Source of the DNA: Amaricoccus solimangrovi
GTDB taxonomy: Bacteria; Pseudomonadota; Alphaproteobacteria; Rhodobacterales; Rhodobacteraceae
Length of the DNA: 64,000 bases
Reading direction: 5' to 3'
Assembly: GCF_006385685.1 (NCBI RefSeq)
Contig: NZ_VFRP01000002.1
Location: forward strand, 1 to 64,000
Part shown: in pieces, positions 40,723-50,608 of the stretch
Layout: every line of letters starts with the position of its first letter
Numbering within the stretch: the first letter of the stretch is position 1
Translations under genes and position numbers: made by a program
The notes under the pieces: generated by a model
Databases searched by the model: none
Seen by the model: the letters and a program-made list of their open reading frames with translations, nothing else
What the model was told of the DNA's origin: nothing

Positions 40723-42107
40723 CAGGCGCCCCGCCGCGCGAGCAGCACCCGGAGCCGGAGCGAGAGCAGCACCGCCGCCGTCAGGCAGCCCGCCGCCGTG
40801 CCGATGAAGAGTCCCGCCTCGGCGAGGCCGGCGTGGAAGGCGAGGACGAGCCCGAGCGGGATCATCACGCACCAGAAGGCGATGAAGAAGATCAGGGTCG
40901 TTCCCCAGCTGTCCCCGAGCGCGCGGGTCGACTGGCCCAGCACCACCTGGCCCGCGTCGAAGATCATCGACACGGCGAGGATCCCGATCAAGGGGGCGCC
41001 CCGCGCGATCAGGCTCGGATCGTTCGAGAAGAAGCCGACGACGGAGGGGGCGATCGCGTAGAGGCCGAGGCCGACGAGGCCGATGAGGCCCATCGAGGCC
41101 GAGACGCCCGCGACTCCGGCGGCGCGCGCCTCCGCCACGTCGCCCGCGCCGGCGGTCTGCCCGACGCGGACCGCCGTCGCGACCGAGATGCCGAGGGCCA
41201 TCATGAAGACGATCGTCTCGACGTTATGCGCGATCGTGTAGGCGGCGAGCGCCGAGGCGCCGAGCAGGCCCGCGGCCTGCGCCATCGTGGCGAAGGCGAA
41301 GGTCTCGAAACAATAGGCCGCCCCGCCCGCGAGGCCGATCCGGCGCATCTCGGCGCCGGCCGCCCAGCCGCCCGGCCCCCAGAGGCCGCCCGGATCCCGC
41401 GCGGCGCGGAATTCCGGCAGCCGCGCCATCCAGCCGAGGAGCCCCGCCGCCATGACGAAGCGCGCGGCCGTGCCCGCGATCGCCGCGCCCTCGGCGCCGA
41501 GCGCGGGCAGGCCGGACCGGCCGCCGATCAGCAGCCAGCAGAGGAGGAGGTTCACCAGATTGGCGGCGATCATCGCGACGAGCCCGGGCTTCATCCGCCC
41601 GGTGCCCTCGAGATAGAAACCCGCCGCGACGAAGACGGTCTGGAAGAGCGCGCCGGGCGCGAGGATCACCGCGACGCGGCCCGCCGCAGCGGCCATCGCC
41701 GGCTCGTGGCCGATCAGAAGGAGCGCCTTCTCCGAGAGGAGCAGCAGCAGCGTGAGCGCGCCCCCGACCAGCACGGCCCAGCGCAGGCCGCGGCGGAAGA
41801 TCGGCGTCAGATCCGCCGCGCCGGCGCCCTTCTCCCGCGCCGTCTGCGAGATGATGCCGACGAGCGCGCCGACGCCGGTCGTGACCAGCGGGAAGAACAC
41901 CGCGTAGCCGAGCGAGAGATGCGCGAGGTCGAGCGTGTCATGGCGCCCGGCGAGCACGATGGCCGCGAGCGAGAGCACGACGAGGCCGGCGCGGCTCAGC
42001 ACCACGGGCCAGGAGAGGTGGAAGAGGGCGCTCCAGTGCCGCGGCAGGCGCGCGGCGAGGGATGCGCGCGGCGCGGCGAGCGGCGCCCGGTCGTCGAGGA
42101 TCGTCAT
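40722..42107 (-). CDS. MATE family efflux transporter
   Basis: A 461-residue protein with twelve hydrophobic segments and the two-bundle MATE arrangement. The N-terminal helix includes FHLSWPVVLSRAGLVVLSLAAIVLAGR and the second half repeats the pattern, with VETIVFMMALGISVATAVRVGQ as the conserved segment. MATE proteins export cationic drugs or metabolites in exchange for Na+ or H+. ATG 42107 (MTILDD) follows GGAG at nine bases; a GTG at 42146 would add 13 residues. It is translationally coupled to the acyltransferase gene, so an export role linked to envelope lipids is possible but unproven. Confidence 0.92.
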   Translation of the reverse strand: MTILDDRAPLAAPRASLAARLPRHWSALFHLSWPVVLSRAGLVVLSLAAIVLAGRHDTLDLAHLSLGYAVFFPLVTTGVGALVGIISQTAREKGAGAADLTPIFRRGLRWAVLVGGALTLLLLLSEKALLLIGHEPAMAAAAGRVAVILAPGALFQTVFVAAGFYLEGTGRMKPGLVAMIAANLVNLLLCWLLIGGRSGLPALGAEGAAIAGTAARFVMAAGLLGWMARLPEFRAARDPGGLWGPGGWAAGAEMRRIGLAGGAAYCFETFAFATMAQAAGLLGASALAAYTIAHNVETIVFMMALGISVATAVRVGQTAGAGDVAEARAAGVAGVSASMGLIGLVGLGLYAIAPSVVGFFSNDPSLIARGAPLIGILAVSMIFDAGQVVLGQSTRALGDSWGTTLIFFIAFWCVMIPLGLVLAFHAGLAEAGLFIGTAAGCLTAAVLLSLRLRVLLARRGA

Positions 42108-42246
42108 CTGGCCGGCTCCGATTCGGAGCCGGCGCGGGGCAGGCACGGCATTGTCTCTCTCCAGGTCGGCGCCCCCGCGGCGGAAGCCGGCGCCCCCGGG
42201 CGCCGGATTGTCGCGGACGGGAGCGCCCCATCCCGGAGGGGCAGGG

Positions 42247-42792
42247 TCAGTGTCGGGTCGGGTTGATCATCATGACCATCTGCCGGCCCTCGAGACGCGG
42301 AATCGCCTCGACCTTGCCGTGTTCGGTCACGTCCTCCGCCACGCGCTCGAGCAGCTTGCGCCCAAGCTCCAGATGCGCCATCTCGCGCCCCCGGAATCGC
42401 AGCGTCACCTTCACCTTGTCGCCGCCCTCGAGGAACTTGAAGACCGAACGCATCTTGACGTCGTAGTCATGCGTGTCGGTGTTCGGGCGGAACTTGATTT
42501 CCTTGATCTCGATGACGTGCTGCTTCTTGCGCGCCTCGGATTCCTTTTTCTGGGTTTCGTACTTGTACTTTCCGAAATCCATGATCTTGCACACCGGCGG
42601 GGTGGCATTGGGCGAGATCTCGACGAGGTCGAGCCCAGCTTCTTCCGCGAGTACCAGCGCCTTTTCCGGGGTGATCACCCCGACGTTCTCGCCCTCGGCG
42701 CCGATCAGGCGGATCTCGGGCGCGCGGATGCGCTCGTTGACACGGGGGCCGGTGTCGCGCGTCGGGGGCGCATTATGGGGTCTGCGGGCTAT
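42247..42792 (-). CDS. infC: Translation initiation factor IF-3, probable AUA start
   Basis: The 181-residue product prevents premature joining of ribosomal subunits and rejects wrong start codons. The N-domain ([42 protein letters not shown]), linker helix ([16 protein letters not shown]) and C-domain ([27 protein letters not shown]) are complete. The only ATG/GTG/TTG in frame is GTG 42678, which would remove the conserved N-terminus. Reading on upstream gives [23 protein letters not shown], the usual Rhodobacterales N-terminus, and the first codon is ATA (42792-42790) ten bases after AAAAGGA. IF-3 discriminates against AUA as it does against AUU in E. coli infC, so an AUA start would permit autoregulation. 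The first codon choice is inference. Confidence 0.85.
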   Translation of the reverse strand: MARRPHNAPPTRDTGPRVNERIRAPEIRLIGAEGENVGVITPEKALVLAEEAGLDLVEISPNATPPVCKIMDFGKYKYETQKKESEARKKQHVIEIKEIKFRPNTDTHDYDVKMRSVFKFLEGGDKVKVTLRFRGREMAHLELGRKLLERVAEDVTEHGKVEAIPRLEGRQMVMMINPTRH

Positions 42793-42824
42793 GGCCGTTA
42801 CATCCTTTTGATCGTTGCTCTGAT

Positions 42825-42849
42825 AAAAAACCGGAGCAGCGCCCCGGTT
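42825..42849 (-). terminator. Terminator-like hairpin in the infC leader
   Basis: On the minus strand AACCGG (42849-42844) and CCGGTT (42833-42828) pair around a 10-base loop and run into six T residues (42830-42825). It lies 32 bases before the proposed infC start. No minus-strand gene lies upstream, so it is not the end of another transcript; an attenuator or a 5' hairpin of the infC mRNA is more likely. Confidence 0.55.
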
Positions 42850-42857
42850 CCTCGGTC

Positions 42858-42886
42858 AAGATAGTGCAAGTTGAGCAATAAGTGAA
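42858..42886 (-). promoter_or_regulatory. Possible infC promoter
   Basis: On the minus strand TTCACT (42886-42881) and TATCTT (42863-42858) are spaced by 17 bases, each matching four of six consensus positions. Transcription would begin immediately before the hairpin at 42849, so the message would start with it. Tentative. Confidence 0.35.
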
Positions 42887-42945
42887 GATGCCTGCCCGTT
42901 TCCGCGCCGATTTTGAATCGGCGCGCGGGCCGGCCGGAGGCGGCG

Positions 42946-43113
42946 GTGACCCATCTTCTGATCCTTTTCGTCTTTCTCGCGCTGGCCCTGACCCGATTCG
43001 CCCGGCGCCGCGCGCGGCGGGACGACCCGGAACCGGCATGCGACAGTTCGGACCTTGCCTCGTGGCCGCCGCCGGGCCAGGACCCGGACGCCGGAGTGAC
43101 TTCAGGAAAGTGA
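42946..43113 (+). CDS. Small single-pass membrane protein (55 residues)
   Basis: GTG 42946 follows GGAGG (42936-42940) at five bases. The product has one hydrophobic helix at the N-terminus (THLLILFVFLALALTRFA), an arginine-rich stop-transfer (RRRARRDD) and a Pro/Asp-rich soluble tail. I do not recognise a family. Its stop (43111-43113) directly precedes ATG 43114, so the two small membrane proteins are probably co-translated. It could be spurious, but the ribosome binding site and the typical inside-positive topology argue for a real gene. Confidence 0.5.
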   Translation: MTHLLILFVFLALALTRFARRRARRDDPEPACDSSDLASWPPPGQDPDAGVTSGK

Positions 43114-43458
43114 ATGCCAATGGGACGTGCCACCGTCATCCTCTTCGTCGTGATCGCCGCGCTCGGCTTCTACTACATCCGCGCCCATCAGGAGGAGCCC
43201 GCGGCCGCTCCGGCGGGGCCGGAGGCCACGCGCGACGCCGCGACTTCCGCCGGCGACGCCGCGACCTCGGCGGGCGAGGCGGTGAGGGACGCGGCCGGGG
43301 CGGCGAAGGAAGGCGTCGGGCAGGGGCTCGGGACGCTCGGCGAGACAGCGGACGACGCGGCGAAGGCGATCGGCGACGTGGCCCGCGACGTGACCGACGC
43401 GGTCACCGGCGACGACGCTCCCGAGACACCCGAACCCGCCGCCCCGCCCGCGAACTGA
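43114..43458 (+). CDS. Small anchored protein with alanine-rich helical repeats
   Basis: A 114-residue protein with an N-terminal membrane anchor (ATVILFVVIAALGFYYI) and a long, alanine-rich amphipathic region (DAATSAGDAATSAGEAVRDAAGAAKEGVGQGLGTLGETADDAAKAIGDVARDVTDAV) with an 11-residue-like period similar to LEA or apolipoprotein-type repeats, ending in a Pro/Ala tail. Such helices lie on membrane surfaces or form coiled coils. Function unknown. ATG 43114 follows the preceding stop immediately; a second ATG at 43120 is possible. It converges with the aminotransferase gene across a perfect GC hairpin. Confidence 0.65.
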   Translation: MPMGRATVILFVVIAALGFYYIRAHQEEPAAAPAGPEATRDAATSAGDAATSAGEAVRDAAGAAKEGVGQGLGTLGETADDAAKAIGDVARDVTDAVTGDDAPETPEPAAPPAN

Positions 43459-43473
43459 GGCGGGGCGCGCCGC

Positions 43474-43496
43474 GCCGGCCCGTCGCCCGGGCCGGC
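43474..43496. terminator. Bidirectional GC hairpin between convergent genes
   Basis: GCCGGCCCG (43474-43482) and CGGGCCGGC (43488-43496) form a perfect 9-base stem with a TCGCC loop, placed centrally between the stops at 43458 and 43505. There is no T-run on either strand. Confidence 0.45.
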
Positions 43497-43504
43497 GGAG
43501 GCGC

Positions 43505-44743
<1,239 letters not shown>

Positions 44744-44845
44744 CTAGTGCCGCGCCTCTCCGTTTCGCAAGGGCGAAAGCGGGCGCGGCCTTGGCGCGGG
44801 CGGCGGCGCGCGCTATGCCCGGCGGCGGTCGTTCTGGAGGAAGAC

Positions 44846-45106
44846 ATGACGGAAACGGGCGAGAACCGGCTGCGGCGCCTCAGGATGCGGAGCTGGCGCC
44901 GCGGCACCAAGGAGATGGACCTGATCCTCGGCCCCTACGCCGACGCCCGGCTCGGCGGCCTCGCCCCCGAGGCGCTCGACCGCTACGAGGCGCTGCTCGA
45001 GGAGAACGACCAGGACCTCTATCTCTGGGTCAGCCGGGGAGAGGGTTTGCCGGAAGGCCATCTCGCCGCGCTGCGCGAGATCCGCGCCTTCCACGGCCTC
45101 GGCTGA
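44846..45106 (+). CDS. sdhE: Succinate dehydrogenase assembly factor SdhE
   Basis: An 86-residue all-helical protein that promotes covalent FAD attachment to SdhA. The conserved motif SWRRGTKEMDLILGPYAD (RG at 19-20, E at 23) is the flavinylation signature (RGxxE), and the later YEALLEENDQDLYLWVSRGEGLPEG matches the family. TGGAGGAAGAC precedes ATG 44846, and the length is standard. The sdh genes themselves are not in the window. It stands between aspartate aminotransferase (divergent) and a MarR regulator, with a cluster of palindromes downstream. Confidence 0.93.
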   Translation: MTETGENRLRRLRMRSWRRGTKEMDLILGPYADARLGGLAPEALDRYEALLEENDQDLYLWVSRGEGLPEGHLAALREIRAFHGLG

Positions 45107-45115
45107 GGGCGCGCG

Positions 45116-45153
45116 GGCGTTAACGCCTTGTACAAGAAATTGCCGGAGTTTCT
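45116..45153. promoter_or_regulatory. Three consecutive dyads between sdhE and the MarR gene
   Basis: GGCGTTAACGCC (45116-45127), CTTGTACAAG (45127-45136) and AGAAA-N9-TTTCT (45135-45153) are each perfect, and they touch or overlap one another 29 bases ahead of the MarR start. MarR proteins usually repress their own gene through such palindromes. The first dyad, just after the sdhE stop, could also be a hairpin ending sdhE mRNA. Confidence 0.55.
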
Positions 45154-45181
45154 TCGCATCAGGTGACAGCGGAGAGACAGC

Positions 45182-45697
45182 ATGAGTGTTCAGGCAAGGA
45201 TGGCCGCGGCCGGGACGGCGGCGCCGAACGGGGACCCGGGCTTCCTCGCCTCCTATCTCGAGACGCTCGCCCTCGTGGAGCGTCTGCACCGCCTGCTGCT
45301 CGACGTGGTCAAGGACGAGTTCGAACGCCTCGGCGTGATCGACATCAATTCGGTCCAGGCGCTGCTGCTCTTCAACATCGGCGACAACGAGGTGACGGCG
45401 GGCGAACTGAAGACGCGCGGCTACTACCAGGGCTCGAACGTCTCCTACAATCTCAAGAAGCTCGTCGAATACGGCTACATGCATCACCAGAAATGCGGCG
45501 TCGACCGGCGCGCGGTCCGGGTGCGGCTGACCGAGAAGGGCCGGGCGATCCGCGAGATCATCGCCCAGCTCTTCCAGCGCCACGCCGACGGGATCCTGAG
45601 CCGCGACGTGCTGGGCGGCGCGCGCCTGCCGGAGATGAACACGAGCCTGAGGCGGATGGAACGCTACTGGAGCGATCAGATCCGCTACATCTACTGA
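45182..45697 (+). CDS. MarR-type winged-helix regulator (LdtR-like)
   Basis: A 171-residue winged-helix regulator. The dimerisation helix (ASYLETLALVERLHRLLLDVVKDEFERL) is followed by the wHTH (INSVQALLLFNIGDNEVTAGELKTRGYYQGSNVSYNLKKLVEYGYMHHQ) and the wing (DRRAVRVRLTEKGR). The segment RGYYQGSNVSYNLKKL is characteristic of the alphaproteobacterial LdtR group, which in Liberibacter and Sinorhizobium controls an L,D-transpeptidase and stress genes. An L,D-transpeptidase gene is not in the window. CGGAGAGA precedes ATG 45182. Autoregulation through the upstream dyads is likely. Confidence 0.88.
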   Translation: MSVQARMAAAGTAAPNGDPGFLASYLETLALVERLHRLLLDVVKDEFERLGVIDINSVQALLLFNIGDNEVTAGELKTRGYYQGSNVSYNLKKLVEYGYMHHQKCGVDRRAVRVRLTEKGRAIREIIAQLFQRHADGILSRDVLGGARLPEMNTSLRRMERYWSDQIRYIY

Positions 45698-45916
45698 GCC
45701 GCGCGGGCCGCGCGGCGTTCCGCGCGGCGGAGGCGGCGCGCCGCCCCGGCGGGAAGCGCGCCTTTTCTGCCACCCTTCCGGACGCGCTTGTGCGCGACGC
45801 TGCCCAAGCGCCTAGAAAGATGGTATCTATTTGAAAAAAGAAGGCGAGCCGCGGGCATTGATTCGCAATCGTCGAGCAGGCGGAAGAGTGTGATTTCGGG
45901 GTCTTGAGGCGGATCC

Positions 45917-47164
45917 ATGACGACGACGATGAAGGACCCCGTCGAAGGGGTGCCCGAGGGTTTCGATTACCCGGTGGGCGATCTGCTCAGAGGCGAGCGG
46001 GTGACGCTCGGCCGCTCGCTGCTCGATGTGCAGCGCGATCTCCGCGTCAAGGCCGCCCATATCGCCGCGATCGAGGAGATGGATCTCGACGCCTTCGCGA
46101 ACCGCGGCGTGATCCCGGGCTATGTCCGCTCCTACGCGCGCTATCTCGGCCTCGAACCGGAACAGGTCTACCGCCTCTTCTGCGCCCAGCTCGGCTTTTC
46201 CGCGGCGACCTTCGGCGCGGTCCCGAAGGCCGGCCGCGCCGGCAAGGCCCCGGTGATCGGCGCCTTCCGCCCGGACTTCCCGCTGGCGCCGCGGCGGGGC
46301 GCGGGGTTCGCGCTTCCGCTTCCGCCGCTCTCGGCCATCGGCTCGGTGCTCGCGCTCGCCGCGCTCGTCGGCGGGCTCGGCTACGGCGGCTGGACCGTGG
46401 TGCGCAACATCCAGCGCGTGCAGTTCGCGCCGGTCGAGGAATCGCCGGTCGCGGTCGCGGAGGTCGATGATCTCGCCGCGCCGGCCGCGAGCGCGGGGGC
46501 GGAACCCGATCCCGGCGATCTCGCGCGCCCCGTGACCGCGACCGCGCTCGCCGATCTCTACCGCGACCAGGAGGCCTCGGTGCCGATCCTGACACCGCGC
46601 GACGGGCCGATCGCCGCGATCGATCCCGAGAGCCGCGGCCCGGTGCCCGAACGGGCCGGGCCGCCCGTGCTCGATACCGTCGCCGCGATGGCGCCCGCGG
46701 CGGTCCCCGCCGGGATCGCCGCCGCCGAACCGGGCGACACCGCCGCGCTCATCGCCGCCGCCGTCGCGGCCAATGTCGCGGGCTCGGGAGCGGCGGCGAC
46801 GCCAGCCGTCGCCGGACCAGGCGAGAAGCTCACCATCGTCGCCGAACGCGCCGCCTGGATCCGCGTCTATCTCGCAAGCGGCACGATCGTCTTCGAGCGG
46901 ATCCTGGAGAAGGGCGAGTCCTATTCCCCGCCCGAGGGGCTGACGGATCCGAAGATCTGGGCCGGCAATTCGGGATCGGTCTATGTGCGCGTCGGCGACA
47001 CGCTGCGGGGCCCCCTCGGCAGCGGAACCCGCGCCGCGCGCGACGTGCCGCTGGTCGCCTCCGCGCTCACGGAACTCTATCCGGTCGTCGAGCAGGTGCC
47101 CGAGGTGGTTTCCCAGAGCCTCGACACGGATACCGCCCTCGTGCCGACGGTCGCGATCCAGTGA
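45917..47164 (+). CDS. RodZ-like helix-turn-helix membrane protein with DUF4115
   Basis: A 415-residue bitopic protein. Residues 22-95 are a Cro/CI-type HTH ([52 protein letters not shown]) as in RodZ, one membrane helix spans about 137-159, a long Ala/Pro-rich periplasmic linker follows, and a beta-rich DUF4115 domain is at about 308-395 ([33 protein letters not shown]). RodZ links MreB filaments to the elongasome and maintains rod shape. No ribosome binding site better than CGGATCC is visible near ATG 45917. It lies directly ahead of ispG, a frequent order in alphaproteobacteria. Confidence 0.88.
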   Translation: MTTTMKDPVEGVPEGFDYPVGDLLRGERVTLGRSLLDVQRDLRVKAAHIAAIEEMDLDAFANRGVIPGYVRSYARYLGLEPEQVYRLFCAQLGFSAATFGAVPKAGRAGKAPVIGAFRPDFPLAPRRGAGFALPLPPLSAIGSVLALAALVGGLGYGGWTVVRNIQRVQFAPVEESPVAVAEVDDLAAPAASAGAEPDPGDLARPVTATALADLYRDQEASVPILTPRDGPIAAIDPESRGPVPERAGPPVLDTVAAMAPAAVPAGIAAAEPGDTAALIAAAVAANVAGSGAAATPAVAGPGEKLTIVAERAAWIRVYLASGTIVFERILEKGESYSPPEGLTDPKIWAGNSGSVYVRVGDTLRGPLGSGTRAARDVPLVASALTELYPVVEQVPEVVSQSLDTDTALVPTVAIQ

Positions 47165-47243
47165 GGCGCGGCCCCGGCGGGGCCGGGGTGACTTCCGGCC
47201 GCCGTCGGCCTATGTTCCGGACCGGATCACGGACCCGGACCCC

Positions 47244-48389
47244 ATGACGCAGAATCACATCCGCCCCTGGCGCAATATCGAGCGGCGCCAATCGCGCCGC
47301 ATCCATGTCGGACCCGTTCCGGTCGGCGGCGGCGCGCCGATCAGCGTGCAGACGATGACCAACACGCTGACCCACGACGTCAAGGCGACCGTCGAGCAGG
47401 TGCTGCGCTGCGCCGAGGCGGGCGCGGACATCGTCCGCGTCTCGGTGCCGGACGAGGACTCCTCCCGCGCGCTCCGCGAGATCGTGCGCGAGAGCCCGGT
47501 GCCGATCGTCGCCGACATCCATTTCCACTACCGCCGCGGTATCGAGGCCGCCGAGGCGGGCGCCGCCTGCCTCCGGATCAACCCCGGCAACATCGGCAGC
47601 CCCGAGCGCGTGCGCGAGGTGATCAAGGCCGCGCGCGACCACGGCTGCTCGATGCGGATCGGCGTGAACGCCGGCAGCCTCGAGCGGCATCTGCTCGAGA
47701 AATACGGCGAACCCTGTCCGGAGGCGATGATCGAGAGCGGGCTCGACCATATCCGGATCCTCGAGGACAACGACTTCCACGAATTCAAGATCAGCGTGAA
47801 GGCCTCGGACGTCTTCCTCGCCGCCGCCGCCTATCAGGGCCTCGCGGAGGCGACCGACGCGCCGATCCATCTCGGCATCACCGAGGCGGGCGGGCTCATG
47901 TCGGGCACGGTCAAATCCGCGATCGGGCTCGGCAACCTCCTCTGGATGGGGATCGGCGACACGCTCCGCGTCTCGCTCTCGGCCGATCCGGTCGAGGAGG
48001 TGAAGGTCGGGTTCGAGATCCTGAAGTCGCTCGGCCTGCGGCATCGCGGCGTCAACATCATCTCCTGCCCCTCCTGCGCGCGGCAGGGGTTCGACGTGAT
48101 CAAGACGGTGGAAGTGCTTGAAAAGCGGCTCGAACACATCAAGACGCCGATGTCGCTCTCGATCATCGGCTGCGTGGTGAACGGCCCCGGCGAGGCCCTG
48201 ATGACCGACCTCGGCTTCACCGGCGGTGGCGCGGGTTCGGGCATGGTCTACATGGCGGGCCGTCAGCACCACAAGCTCGGCAACGAGGGCATGGTCGATC
48301 ACATCGTCGAACTCGTCGAGAAGCGCGCCGCCGAGATCGAGGCCGAACGCGCCGCCGAGGCCGAGGCGGCGGGGCAGGCGGCGGAATAA
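47244..48389 (+). CDS. ispG: 4-hydroxy-3-methylbut-2-en-1-yl diphosphate synthase (flavodoxin)
   Basis: A 381-residue iron-sulfur enzyme of the MEP isoprenoid pathway that converts MEcPP to HMBPP. The N-terminal TIM-barrel domain includes [12 protein letters not shown], and the 4Fe-4S ligands are C275, C278 ([13 protein letters not shown]) and C310 ([12 protein letters not shown]), with E317 as the fourth ligand. The C-terminal extension is rich in Ala and Glu. ATG 47244 ([15 protein letters not shown]) is chosen from family similarity; an open frame continues upstream into rodZ-like. It is 79 bases from the previous gene and probably co-transcribed. Confidence 0.97.
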   Translation: MTQNHIRPWRNIERRQSRRIHVGPVPVGGGAPISVQTMTNTLTHDVKATVEQVLRCAEAGADIVRVSVPDEDSSRALREIVRESPVPIVADIHFHYRRGIEAAEAGAACLRINPGNIGSPERVREVIKAARDHGCSMRIGVNAGSLERHLLEKYGEPCPEAMIESGLDHIRILEDNDFHEFKISVKASDVFLAAAAYQGLAEATDAPIHLGITEAGGLMSGTVKSAIGLGNLLWMGIGDTLRVSLSADPVEEVKVGFEILKSLGLRHRGVNIISCPSCARQGFDVIKTVEVLEKRLEHIKTPMSLSIIGCVVNGPGEALMTDLGFTGGGAGSGMVYMAGRQHHKLGNEGMVDHIVELVEKRAAEIEAERAAEAEAAGQAAE

Positions 48390-48441
48390 TCTGCCCTACT
48401 CTTTCAGGGTGATGAGGCGCATTCCTCACGCGACGCCGTAG

Positions 48442-48459
48442 GGCGGACCTCGGTCCGCC
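48442..48459. repeat. REP-like palindrome between ispG and prfA
   Basis: GGCGGACC-TC-GGTCCGCC is a perfect 8-base stem preceded by GCCGTAG. The form GTAGGGCGG...CCGCC is like short intergenic palindromes dispersed in many alphaproteobacterial genomes. It may be a REP element, a processing hairpin or a weak terminator of ispG mRNA. Confidence 0.5.
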
Positions 48460-48535
48460 ACCCCCTCCCGCGCCCGTTTCCCCTTGCGCATTCCCCCGGT
48501 CTCGCGCAGGACGCGCCGGACAGGACCGATGTGAC

Positions 48536-49587
<1,052 letters not shown>

Positions 49588-49591
<4 letters not shown>

Positions 49592-50418
49592 GCGGGGCGC
49601 GGGCGCTTCTGGCCGGGGCGGTCGCGCGGCTCGCGGCCGCGGGCGTCGCCGATCCCGCGCGCGACGCGCGCCTCCTGCTCGCCGAGGCGCTCGGTGTCGC
49701 CTCCGACCGGCTGACGCTGGTGCTGGGCGATCCCGTGCCCGCGGCGGCGGCGGATCGCTTCGACGCGCTCCTCGCGGAACGGGCGCTGCGCCGGCCGGTC
49801 TCCCAGATCCTCGGCCGCCGCGCCTTCTGGGGCCGCGAGTTCCGCGTGACCCGCGACGTGCTCGACCCCCGGCCGGAGACCGAGACGCTGATCGCGCGCG
49901 CGCTCGAAGGGCGGCCGGGGCGGCATCTGCTCGATCTCGGCGCCGGATCGGGGATCCTGCTCGTCACGCTGCTCGCCGAATGGCGTGACGCGACCGGGAT
50001 CGGCACCGATCTCAGCGAGGCGGCGCTCCGGGTCGCGCGCGAGAACGCGGCGCGCCACGGCGTCGCCGAGCGCGCCGCCTTCCACCGGACCGACTGGGCC
50101 GCGGGAATTTCGGGCCCCTTCGATGTAATCGTCTCGAACCCGCCCTATATACCGGAGGCGGATGTCTCCGCCCTCGCGCCCGAGGTCCGGGAGTGGGAGC
50201 CGCGCGCGGCGCTCAGCGCCGGGCCGAGCGGGCTCGAGGCCTATGAACGGATCGCGGCCGACCTGCCGCGGCTGCTCGCGCCCGAAGGAAGGGCGCTGCT
50301 CGAATTCGGCGCGGGGCAGGGAGCGGCGATCGCCGCGCTCTTCCGCGCCCGGGGCTTCCGCGATCTGGGCTTCGCCCGCGATCTCGACGGCAGGGAGCGG
50401 GTGCTGACGATCGGGTAG
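49588..50418 (+). CDS. prmC: Release factor glutamine N5-methyltransferase
   Basis: A 276-residue SAM-dependent enzyme that methylates the glutamine of the GGQ motif in release factors. SAM motif I is DLGAGSG (116-122), and the catalytic NPPY is at 184-187 ([12 protein letters not shown]). The N-terminal helical substrate-recognition domain includes [11 protein letters not shown] and the conserved [16 protein letters not shown], followed by LDPRPETE. Start GTG 49588 overlaps the prfA stop. A perfect 10-base hairpin follows directly. Confidence 0.95.
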
Positions 50419-50450
50419 AAGCGGAAATCGGGCATTTCCGCTTGTCATTT
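50419..50450 (+). terminator. Terminator after prmC
   Basis: AAGCGGAAAT (50419-50428) and ATTTCCGCTT (50434-50443) form a perfect 10-base stem with a CGGGC loop, starting one base after the prmC stop, followed by GTCATTT. The T-run is interrupted. The right arm overlaps the -35 box of the next promoter. Confidence 0.6.
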
Positions 50451-50469
50451 GGAAACGCGCCCGTATAGA
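50442..50469 (+). promoter_or_regulatory. Promoter of the DUF4167 gene
   Basis: TTGTCA (50442-50447, five of six matches) and TATAGA (50464-50469, four of six) are 16 bases apart. The predicted start near 50476 gives a leader of about 130 bases before ATG 50609, which holds a short upstream reading frame. Confidence 0.55.
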
Positions 50470-50537
50470 CTGGCCAGGATCCCGTCGACTGTGTGTGTCG
50501 GACTAGCCTCCCGGAACCGCGGCGGGGATTTGGTGAC

Positions 50538-50597
50538 ATGATGACCAATCGGTGTCCGGCGTTCGCCGCTTCGCGCGGTGTCGCGCGGAGCCCGTAG
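50538..50597 (+). CDS. Possible leader peptide (19 codons) upstream of DUF4167
   Basis: ATG 50538 (ATG ATG ACC AAT...) opens a 19-codon frame ending TAG at 50595-50597, 11 bases before the DUF4167 start. Its product would be MMTNRCPAFAASRGVARSP. GGGGATTTGG upstream offers a weak ribosome binding site. Its place in a long leader and its close approach to the main start suggest translational coupling or attenuation. It may also be chance. Confidence 0.3.
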   Translation: MMTNRCPAFAASRGVARSP

Positions 50598-50608
50598 AGA
50601 AGCCGAAA

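Noticed and set aside
42247-42678. infC starting at GTG 42678
   Set aside because: It would remove the conserved N-terminal strand [16 protein letters not shown] of IF-3, and no ribosome binding site precedes it.
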